In this document: one piece after another, positions 1 to 5,021 of the stretch
How positions within the stretch are numbered: position 1 is the stretch's first letter
Layout of the letters: the number at the start of each line of letters is the position of its first letter
Position numbers and translations under genes: made by a program
The notes under the pieces: generated by a model
What the model was told of the DNA's origin: nothing
Seen by the model: only the letters and a program-made list of their open reading frames with translations
Databases searched by the model: none
From: Candidatus Poseidoniaceae archaeon
Lineage (GTDB): Archaea; Thermoplasmatota; Poseidoniia; Poseidoniales; Poseidoniaceae
Direction: 5' to 3'
Length of the DNA: 5,021 nt
Assembly (NCBI GenBank): GCA_013330925.1
Contig: DUHJ01000201.1
Coordinates: forward strand, 1 to 5,021

Positions 1-2036
1 CCAGTGGCCTTTGCGATACGGTTCGCGGCGGTCTCTTTCTTGGTCCGGCCACCGCTGATGATCGCCCAACGACCGCCGAGGGCCTCGGCTTGTTTTGGCG
101 TGGTGCCCATGAGCAAGGGCACGCCGTTGATGGCCACCAGCACCACACCGAGGCGCAAATCCAGATCCTTGAACCACTGGCGTTGTCCTCGAACAATGAA
201 GGCCCCCGCACCGACGAATTCACCGGTTTGCGCGGTCTTCGACACCTGAGCGGGTTTGACGGAGTAGACGGTACCGTGGCCACCGCCGCTTCCCCATGCG
301 CGGCTCCAGCAGAGGGCCAACTGTGCGCCGTGCTCAAGGTCTTCCTCGGTGATGGGTCCTGCATCGATGCGGTCGCTGAGTCGGAACGCCGGCATGCCCT
401 CTGGGAGGTAGGCGGGTGGGCGTTCGTCGACGGTGAATCCGCGTTGGGACTGCATGGCGCATGACGGCGCGCCGTGCAGGTCGGCGTGCAAGTAGCGGTC
501 GTCGCCTTTCAGGTGCTTTTTCACGATGGCGTCGTTGCCTTTCGCGTCCCGGCCCCCGACCATCAAGCGACCGTTGGCAAGCATGGTCCAACGGTGGTGC
601 TCAAACCAGAGCCGTTTGGACCGCTTCACACGGACGACTTGTCCGCTGGCCTGCTGTTTTGCTTCCTTCTTCTTGGCGCGTTCCAATTCGGTTCGCGTCG
701 TTTCCAGCGCAGCGACCGCACCTGAGGACTTGTCCTTCTGCTTGCGGGCTGCCGAGAAGAGCCGTTGCGCGTTTTGGTGCACCGTTTCGTCGAGGTGGAG
801 GGTGACTTCCTGCTGTCCCGGTTCTCCGTCCTCGTTCGGCAGCACGCAACGGATGGTCCGCTCGGCCGGGTCTGCGCTCCGAATCCAGGGGATTCCCTTC
901 AGCGCAGCGATGACCGCATCCCAACCCGTACGTTCCACCGCTTCTCGCGTTTGGGCCAAAAGCCCGTCCACGTGGGTCCAATGCTCCTGAATGGCATGGC
1001 CGAGGGCCTGTTGCTTCTCCACCTTGGCGTGGAAGCCACCGAGGGCCTTCTCCTGCTGGGCCAGGCGTCGCTCGAGGCGCTCAACGTCGGTGGAGTGCCC
1101 TCGTCCGGGCGCGGCCGCGTTGACCTGTTCAAGCTCACGACGAAGCAGCGCGTCGGAATCATGGCCGCCCCACCATGCATCGATCGCGTGGAGCATGCCG
1201 GAGAACGCCAACGTCGTCCGCCCTTCGTGGTCGGGCAACAACACCGGCGTGGCTTCTTCGACGTGTTCCATGAGGTAGGCATCAAGGGCGCCGTCGGTGG
1301 GTGCTTCAGGGGCGTCTTCCTTCAGGACCAGATGTCCAGCTCGCTCTTCCTCCAAGCGGTCGAGAAGCCCACGCAGTGCAGCATGCACGGTGGTCGCATC
1401 GGCCGCTGCTGCATCCAAGCCGGGCTCGATGCCAGCCGCATCGCAGACGGCGTTGGCCAAACGCCCACCCAGGTTCACTTGGCCACCAAGGGTCGAGGCA
1501 AGGTTGCGGTCGGAGTCGGCGAGGATCGACGCAAGTGCATCCACGTCCAGTTCGTCAGGGTCCTGCGCAGGGGGAGGAGGGAGGTACGGTTCGCCGCGTT
1601 TGAGGGTACGGTCACGGTACGTGGCGTGTGTCAGCGGTTGGATGATCGTCTGCTCTTCATCGAGCAGGATGACGTTTCCTTCGCCAAAACACTCGATGAC
1701 AAGGTGTCGGTCACCGCCTTTCGTGGTGAAGGTCAAGCGCAGGAGGCGATCGAAGGCCACCTGTTCAACGGCGATGAGGCGCGCGTTGCCCAATTGTTTG
1801 CGAAGGAGCATGGCAAAAGGCGGTGGAGACATCGGCATCGGACGGTCTCGGGTGGACGTCGAAATGCGCCGGCCTCGGACGATGACGAGGTCAAAGGCGT
1901 CCGCATCCTTCGGGTTGAAGCGGAGCACAACTTGCTCGTAGTGGGGCATGTAGGATTTCTTGACCCAAGCGCCAAGATGAGCCTGGAGCTCATGGGCAAT
2001 GGCACGCAAATCGAACGCGCTCATCGCCTGCTTCAT
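1..2036 (-). CDS. rqcH: RqcH/Rqc2-family ribosome quality control protein (NFACT), C-terminus cut off by window edge
   Basis: The reading frame is open for 678 codons and runs off the window edge. NFACT-N spans about residues 1-180: MSAFDL at 5-10, MLLRKQLG at 76-83, the Asp96-Arg97 pair, and ECFGEGNVILLD at 115-126. A helix-hairpin-helix follows at about 185-210 (NLGGRLANAVCDAAGIEPG). Charged coiled-coil segments lie at 317-350 and 425-466. NFACT-R begins near 475, with GGRDAKGND at 494-502, YLHADLHGAPS at 515-525 and QVSKTAQTGEF at 597-607. Family knowledge: RqcH binds obstructed 50S subunits carrying peptidyl-tRNA and recruits tRNA-Ala for alanine tailing; the Asp-Arg pair is required in Bacillus subtilis. 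It acts on ribosomes in the cytoplasm. The ATG at 2036 is the first possible start: the 20 codons between it and the upstream gene's in-frame TGA contain no ATG, GTG or TTG. ATG at 2024 is an alternative. Archaeal relatives are about 670 residues or more, so probably only a short tail is missing. Confidence 0.93.
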   Translation of the reverse strand, partial: MKQAMSAFDLRAIAHELQAHLGAWVKKSYMPHYEQVVLRFNPKDADAFDLVIVRGRRISTSTRDRPMPMSPPPFAMLLRKQLGNARLIAVEQVAFDRLLRLTFTTKGGDRHLVIECFGEGNVILLDEEQTIIQPLTHATYRDRTLKRGEPYLPPPPAQDPDELDVDALASILADSDRNLASTLGGQVNLGGRLANAVCDAAGIEPGLDAAAADATTVHAALRGLLDRLEEERAGHLVLKEDAPEAPTDGALDAYLMEHVEEATPVLLPDHEGRTTLAFSGMLHAIDAWWGGHDSDALLRRELEQVNAAAPGRGHSTDVERLERRLAQQEKALGGFHAKVEKQQALGHAIQEHWTHVDGLLAQTREAVERTGWDAVIAALKGIPWIRSADPAERTIRCVLPNEDGEPGQQEVTLHLDETVHQNAQRLFSAARKQKDKSSGAVAALETTRTELERAKKKEAKQQASGQVVRVKRSKRLWFEHHRWTMLANGRLMVGGRDAKGNDAIVKKHLKGDDRYLHADLHGAPSCAMQSQRGFTVDERPPAYLPEGMPAFRLSDRIDAGPITEEDLEHGAQLALCWSRAWGSGGGHGTVYSVKPAQVSKTAQTGEFVGAGAFIVRGQRQWFKDLDLRLGVVLVAINGVPLLMGTTPKQAEALGGRWAIISGGRTKKETAANRIAKAT

Positions 2037-2096
2037 GACGACCCCGCTCGGAGGGGGGTGGCCTTGTTCTTGACGCTGATGCCCGCTTTGTTGCCC

Positions 2097-3098
2097 TCAG
2101 GCTTGACCTGAGCGGCCATCGAGCACCTCGAGGACGCCACTGGCGATGGCCATGATGCCGGCCACGACGGCGATGTACACGCCAATCGAAGCGCCCATGA
2201 CGCTGTCCGGGTCGTCAGGAAGCGCACTTCGCCAGAGCAAGACGGCGAGCACGATCACCACGCCTGCGAGCATGTTGCCCCACCGGGCGTTGTCGGTTAC
2301 GACCGAGGGAATCGCATCCACACCCACTTTGGGAAGGACCGCCATCACCGTACACACCAAGGCCAGCACCGTACCGATCCAGAGCCAAGTGCCTCCCTTC
2401 GAACCGGCTTCAACGCTGATCATGCACTCTGCTTTGGCGTCTGCTGCGGCTGAGGTGGCCTCATCGATGACGGTTTGGTTCCCACCGCTCAAGGCCGTGG
2501 CCATGTTTACGGTCAACTCCTCGAACCGGTCGCACGCGCCTGCTTGAGTCCCCTTGTGGACCATCTCCGTGCTGTTTTCCGGGGGCGTCTCATCCATCGG
2601 TGTGGACAAGTAGGCGGAGGAGGAGATGCAGATGCTTTGGTTGGCCTCTTCACCGATGCCAGAGCAATCGTAGGTGACGCTGCTTAAGCCCGAGCTGATC
2701 TGGAGACCCCCCTCGACGTCTCCGGTGAGCCACGCTCCGTTGAACTGAGCGACCATGGAGAGGAGAAGCGCCATGGCAATGAGTCCCACGGCCCCCCAGC
2801 CCAACATGCTCGGGCCTTCGCCTGTCACGGTGGGTTGTGCCGTGGCTTGGGTGGGCATCGTCTGCGTCGCCAACGGTTGCGGCATGGCTTGAGCGGGCAT
2901 TGTCTGAGCCATCGGTTGTGCCGCAGCCGGTGCCACGGCGGCGGGTTGGACCGCTTCTGGCATGGCTGGCGCAGCCGCGACGGGCGCCCCTGCAGCAGGC
3001 GTGAAATCCGGGTAATACTGTCGTGTGTACGCGAGCGCTTGATCCGCAGAATAACCCTGCGCGACAAGACCGTCATGGTAGCTTTGTGCGTCTGCCAT
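2097..3098 (-). CDS. Unrecognised four-helix membrane protein with cytoplasmic helical N-terminus, Ala/Pro/Gln linker and Cys-containing outer loop
   Basis: 333 residues; I do not recognise a named family. Residues 5-32 look like a short helical module (YHDGLVAQGYSADQALAY, then YYPDF). A low-complexity Ala/Pro/Gln/Met linker covers about 33-93. Predicted membrane helices are at about 98-118, 237-255, 274-291 and 302-322. The 118-residue loop between helices 1 and 2 is polar and acidic. It holds four cysteines (145, 157, 189, 225) and three N-glycosylation sequons (Asn153, Asn175, Asn207). The inferred topology has the N- and C-termini inside and the large loop outside. Three in-frame stop codons lie just upstream, the nearest two codons before the ATG, which fixes the start at 3098. 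The gene lies 48 bases after the fusion gene and 60 bases before rqcH, on the same strand, so co-transcription is likely. The function is unknown; an envelope sensor or scaffold would fit the architecture but is speculation. Confidence 0.85.
   Translation of the reverse strand: MADAQSYHDGLVAQGYSADQALAYTRQYYPDFTPAAGAPVAAAPAMPEAVQPAAVAPAAAQPMAQTMPAQAMPQPLATQTMPTQATAQPTVTGEGPSMLGWGAVGLIAMALLLSMVAQFNGAWLTGDVEGGLQISSGLSSVTYDCSGIGEEANQSICISSSAYLSTPMDETPPENSTEMVHKGTQAGACDRFEELTVNMATALSGGNQTVIDEATSAAADAKAECMISVEAGSKGGTWLWIGTVLALVCTVMAVLPKVGVDAIPSVVTDNARWGNMLAGVVIVLAVLLWRSALPDDPDSVMGASIGVYIAVVAGIMAIASGVLEVLDGRSGQA
2841..2918 (-). repeat. Two degenerate 13-residue repeats in the membrane protein linker
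   Basis: Residues 61-73 and 74-86 of the membrane protein align as QP-x-A-(x)-QTMP-x-QA. The cores QTMPAQA (2906-2886) and QTMPTQA (2864-2844) match at 18 of 21 bases, with all three differences being transitions, and their starts are 42 bases apart. This suggests a short internal duplication within the flexible linker. Confidence 0.6.
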
Positions 3099-3126
3099 GT
3101 GCCGTCAGCATCAATGGCACACTTAG

Positions 3127-3145
3127 CCTTCACGACCGTTGAAGG
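3127..3145 (-). other. 6-bp hairpin just after the fusion gene stop codon
   Basis: On the minus strand CCTTCA (3145-3140) and TGAAGG (3132-3127) pair around a 7-base loop, starting one base after the TGA of the fusion gene. No T-run follows. It sits in the 48-base gap before the membrane protein gene and could mark an mRNA end or processing point, or be chance. Confidence 0.3.
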
Positions 3146-3146
3146 G

Positions 3147-4655
3147 TCATGCAACAGGATGCCAGCCGCCGTTGTGCTGCCGCACCGTGCCGTGTTCGGC
3201 GTGGGCGAGCAGGTGGGCAAGCGTCTGGTCTTGGGCCAGCCCCGGATGTGCGTCCGGGCTGTCAGCGTACGCCTCTGTGGCGATGTCCGCTACCGAGGTC
3301 CGGCCGGCATGCACGGCGTCCAGAACCCGGTCATGCCGCGCTCGGCGATGGCTTAGGTAGTGGGCCAGCAAGGCTTGAGGACGGGTGATGACCGGTCCGT
3401 GCGAGGGGAACAACATGTGGGGCTGGAGGGCAGCCAAGCGTTCCAGTTGTTCGAGGTAGACGACCATGTCGCCTTGACCCGGTGGGATGAGGATGGTGCC
3501 AATGCCGGCCACCATGTCGCCTGCCACCAAGCCGGCTTCGCTCAGGAGACAGAGATGCCCAGGGTGATGACCCGGCGTATGGAGCACGGTCCAACGGTGC
3601 TCTCCCAACGTGATGACGTCACCGTCGTTGAGGGCCCGATCGACGCGCATCCCCCCGTCTTCATGCCCCCAAATGGGCACATCAAAGGCCTCGCGAAGGA
3701 GGTCCTCGTCTCCGATGTGGTCGCCGTGTCCGTGGGTGTAGAGGTAGGCTTGGACCTCGCCTCCGTGGCGGTCAACGGCGTCAGCGAGTTCCTCCATGGC
3801 TTCCCGATGGGTGATGGCGGGATCCACGACGATGAGCGGTCCGCCGGGCGGTCCGATGAGGTAGCAATTGGTGTGGTCCGCAGGCGGTAAGGTGGCCGTG
3901 GGCACGGGAAGCACCTGCACGCCATAAGCGAAGAGGATGGATGCCCGACCTGGCCGTTGCTTTGCCACGAAAGCCATGGCCTCGGCCGCATCGCCGCCGT
4001 TGCTGCTTAACCTGCGTGCAAGGAACTGAAGCAAGGACACCACCGGTGGGGCGATGCGCATGGTGTGGTGGCGCCAATCGTGGAGGAAGGCTTCAGCCGT
4101 GGCCCATCGCATCTCCGTGAATTCTGTTTGAGGTTCAAGGTCGAGCTCCGGGGTGTCGTCCACCGAACCAAGGTGGACATGGAGGAAGGTGTTGTCGAAT
4201 TGCATCGGGCCAAAGGGTGGCGTGGTCCGCTGGCTGATGACGTTCATTCCACGCAAATCCACGGCAGGTGAACCGATGGCCATCGCATTCGCCCAAGCAC
4301 TTCGGTCGGTCAGCAGGGAGGTGCGTAGGTCTGTACCGATTGTTTGCAACCGTTCACCGTCCCACCACCAACCGAGTTCCTCCGCCATTTCGCGGGCACC
4401 GGCAAACCGGGCGAGGTCGTGGTCATCGCCGACGGCTGGGAGGTCCACGGCAGCAAAGGCTTCTGCCTCGCCTCGAGCGACGCCCCCGCCTGGAAATGCC
4501 CAGGTTTGAGGGAAGGCCCGCATGGTGGGTGAGCGCAGTCCGAGAAGCACCTCAAGGCCGTCAGGCCCGTCCCGAGTGACCGTCAAGGTCACCGTCGGTC
4601 GGGGTGGTCGGCGGTTGACACCGTCGAGGTGCATCCCAGCAGGCACCTCACTCAT
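3147..4655 (-). CDS. Nudix hydrolase fused to LACTB2-like metallo-beta-lactamase-fold hydrolase
   Basis: 502 residues in two catalytic modules. The Nudix domain covers about 18-210. LLGLRS (37-42), Arg46 and FPGG (54-57) follow the spacing of the CoA-diphosphatase signature, but Gly39 and Gln50 replace its Thr and Gly. The Nudix box keeps Gly57, Glu63 and REMAEELG (88-95), with 17 extra residues between Glu63 and Arg88, as in some NUDT19-like proteins. The metallo-beta-lactamase domain covers about 235-425. It has THGHGDH (His308, His310, Asp312, His313), His363 in HTPGHH, Asp380 in AGDM and His419 in PSHGPV, a complete di-zinc ligand set. Residues 428-490 resemble the C-terminal winged helix of LACTB2 (HYLSHRRARHDRVLDAV). 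LACTB2 relatives are endoribonucleases, while other members of the fold are thioesterases, so the substrate is open. The ATG at 4655 is the first start after an in-frame TGA at 4700-4698; ATG at 4634 is an alternative. The gene probably leads a three-gene minus-strand operon. Confidence 0.92.
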   Translation of the reverse strand: MSEVPAGMHLDGVNRRPPRPTVTLTVTRDGPDGLEVLLGLRSPTMRAFPQTWAFPGGGVARGEAEAFAAVDLPAVGDDHDLARFAGAREMAEELGWWWDGERLQTIGTDLRTSLLTDRSAWANAMAIGSPAVDLRGMNVISQRTTPPFGPMQFDNTFLHVHLGSVDDTPELDLEPQTEFTEMRWATAEAFLHDWRHHTMRIAPPVVSLLQFLARRLSSNGGDAAEAMAFVAKQRPGRASILFAYGVQVLPVPTATLPPADHTNCYLIGPPGGPLIVVDPAITHREAMEELADAVDRHGGEVQAYLYTHGHGDHIGDEDLLREAFDVPIWGHEDGGMRVDRALNDGDVITLGEHRWTVLHTPGHHPGHLCLLSEAGLVAGDMVAGIGTILIPPGQGDMVVYLEQLERLAALQPHMLFPSHGPVITRPQALLAHYLSHRRARHDRVLDAVHAGRTSVADIATEAYADSPDAHPGLAQDQTLAHLLAHAEHGTVRQHNGGWHPVA

Positions 4656-4731
4656 GCTCGGTCGTAGCGAGCGTTGCGGTTCATCCTTGCGTTTGACTCA
4701 GGCTTCAAGGCCAACGGCTCCATGCCAATGC
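4656..4731. promoter_or_regulatory. Divergent intergenic region between the fusion gene and the small membrane protein gene
   Basis: This 76-base gap separates two start codons pointing away from each other, so it should hold promoters for both directions unless transcription starts elsewhere. It is GC-rich, and I see no convincing archaeal TATA box or BRE and no bacterial -35/-10 pair. No Shine-Dalgarno-like purine run precedes either ATG. A perfect 6-base inverted repeat with a 4-base spacer (CCATGC-CAAT-GCATGG, 4720-4735) overlaps the plus-strand start codon. A weaker 5-base repeat lies at 4656-4672. The call rests on position, not on recognised elements. Confidence 0.4.
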
Positions 4732-4947
4732 ATGGCGCGCCACCTGACCGTCGAGGATGAACTCGCGGAATTGGCGCAAATCGTGGCCGAGGCCGAGGCT
4801 GAGGGCATCGATCCGTGGCCCGAACCGAAACCTGACCGACCATGGGCCAAGTGGACCATCGCGACCTTCGTGACCGTGATGATGTTGTCATGGGTCAGTC
4901 AACTGCTTTTCCGGGTCGTGGAAATCACCCGTGAAACGGTGCCCTGA
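4732..4947 (+). CDS. Small single-pass membrane protein, unrecognised
   Basis: 71 residues from the ATG at 4732. Residues 6-25 form a strongly acidic, probably helical segment (LTVEDELAELAQIVAEAEAE). A Pro-rich stretch follows (DPWPEPKPDRPW, 27-38), then one predicted membrane helix at about 41-61 and a short polar tail ending RETVP. No signal-peptide cleavage site or cysteine is seen. The frame stays open upstream to ATG codons at 4654 and 4522, but those starts would run antisense into the fusion gene, and the extra residues are Arg/Ser/Pro-rich like other shadow frames. The gene is divergent from the fusion gene, with 76 bases between the two start codons, and a tRNA follows on the same strand. 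I do not recognise a family. Coding status rests on sensible composition, the acidic helix plus membrane helix architecture and the available space. Confidence 0.62.
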   Translation: MARHLTVEDELAELAQIVAEAEAEGIDPWPEPKPDRPWAKWTIATFVTVMMLSWVSQLLFRVVEITRETVP

Positions 4948-4959
4948 TGCGGCACCGTT
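4935..4959 (+). terminator. Perfect 9-bp hairpin spanning the stop codon of the small membrane protein gene
   Basis: AACGGTGCC (4935-4943) and GGCACCGTT (4951-4959) are perfect reverse complements around a 7-base loop that contains the TGA stop codon. No T-run follows, so this is not a classic intrinsic terminator. It could be an mRNA 3'-end stabiliser, a transcript-ending structure, or an insulator before the downstream tRNA. The inverted repeat itself is certain; the terminator label is inference. Confidence 0.4.
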
Positions 4960-4962
4960 GCC

Positions 4963-4970
4963 TTCAAATG
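4963..4970 (+). promoter_or_regulatory. Possible archaeal box A (TATA) for the tRNA
   Basis: TTCAAATG is the most AT-rich stretch between the hairpin and the tRNA. It is centred about 28 bases before the tRNA 5' end, close to the expected distance of an archaeal TATA element from a transcription start. It matches the box A consensus only partly (a C in place of the third T), and no clear purine-rich BRE precedes it. Confidence 0.3.
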
Positions 4971-4994
4971 GAGAACGAGGGTGCCTCGCAGCAT

Positions 4995-5021
4995 AGTCCC
5001 TTAGTGTAGCGGTCCATCATG
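4995..5021 (+). tRNA. 5' end of a tRNA, probably tRNA-Gln, cut off by window edge
   Basis: The last 27 bases fit tRNA positions 1-26. The acceptor strand is AGTCCCT (4995-5001), followed by T8-A9, a D-stem strand GTGT, a D-loop with A14 and G18-G19, A21, and the opposing strand TCAT, ending in G26. Pairs 10-25 (G-T), 11-24 (T-A) and 12-23 (G-C) form; 13-22 is T-T. The AGTCCC start resembles archaeal tRNA-Gln genes. A1 is expected there because the archaeal amidotransferase GatDE recognises the A1-U72 pair, whereas bacterial tRNA-Gln usually starts with T. The anticodon lies outside the window, so Glu, Asp or another identity is not excluded. Confidence 0.72.

Noticed and set aside
464..475. 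12-bp perfect palindrome ACGGCGCGCCGT
   Set aside because: It encodes part of the conserved HGAPS motif of NFACT-R, so protein constraint and GC-rich codons explain it.
1..990. Several plus-strand frames of 80-150 codons
   Set aside because: They are Arg/Ser/Pro-rich shadows opposite the NFACT-R region, with no recognisable domains.
2041..2059. ACCCC/GGGGT hairpin before rqcH
   Set aside because: Only 5 bp in a G-run, with no T-run after it; too weak to call a terminator.
2037..2099. The membrane protein and rqcH share a frame, separated by one TGA and 20 codons with no other stop
   Set aside because: A readthrough fusion or recoded TGA is possible on paper, but rqcH has a standard NFACT start at 2036 and no recoding signal is seen. 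The open gap is expected by chance in GC-rich DNA.
765..2111. 448-codon open frame on the plus strand
   Set aside because: It lies entirely opposite the rqcH frame and the 3' end of the membrane protein gene. The minus-strand frame has clear NFACT domains from end to end, and long antisense frames are common in GC-rich coding DNA.
3099..3120. GTGCC/GGCAC inverted repeat right before the membrane protein ATG
   Set aside because: A 5-bp stem with a 12-base loop is likely by chance at this GC content.
4040..4049. 10-bp palindrome CCACCGGTGG
   Set aside because: It lies inside the fusion gene coding sequence with no context for a binding site; chance is enough.
4522..4731. Longer start for the small membrane protein at 4522 or 4654
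   Set aside because: It would overlap the fusion gene antisense, and the added residues look like a shadow frame. The acidic helix begins right after the ATG at 4732.
1..5021. CRISPR arrays, insertion sequences, phage or defence genes
   Set aside because: I looked for spaced direct repeats, transposase or integrase motifs and terminal inverted repeats and saw none.

Overview
The window is GC-rich and densely coding, and it looks archaeal. It holds an archaeal-type NFACT/RqcH protein, four start codons with no Shine-Dalgarno sequence next to them, and a truncated tRNA whose 5' end starts with A and matches archaeal tRNA-Gln. The membrane protein combines a short Tyr-rich helical N-terminus with an Ala/Pro/Gln-rich linker, which reminds me of planktonic marine Euryarchaeota such as Marine Group II/Poseidoniales. 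That lineage guess is inference from memory, not a search result.

Layout. Three genes lie head to tail on the minus strand. In order of transcription they are a Nudix plus metallo-beta-lactamase fusion (4655-3147), a four-helix membrane protein with a large outer loop (3098-2097), and an RqcH/Rqc2-family ribosome quality-control factor (2036 to beyond base 1, C-terminus cut off by the window edge). The gaps are 48 and 60 bases, so an operon is plausible. Diverging from the fusion gene is a small single-helix membrane protein on the plus strand (4732-4947). It is followed by a perfect hairpin across its stop codon, a possible archaeal box A, and the first 27 nt of a tRNA (4995-5021). No stretch over 300 bases lacks a gene.

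How the genes may work together. RqcH binds split large ribosomal subunits carrying stalled peptidyl-tRNA and directs C-terminal alanine tailing. The fusion protein joins a Nudix domain with a CoA-diphosphatase-like motif to a LACTB2-like metallo-beta-lactamase with a full metal-ligand set. It could act in CoA/acyl-CoA metabolism or in RNA processing, and the sequence does not decide which. The two membrane proteins are unrecognised. Apart from the domain fusion and the details of the membrane protein loop, this looks like an ordinary housekeeping region. I did not see a clear new multi-gene system.
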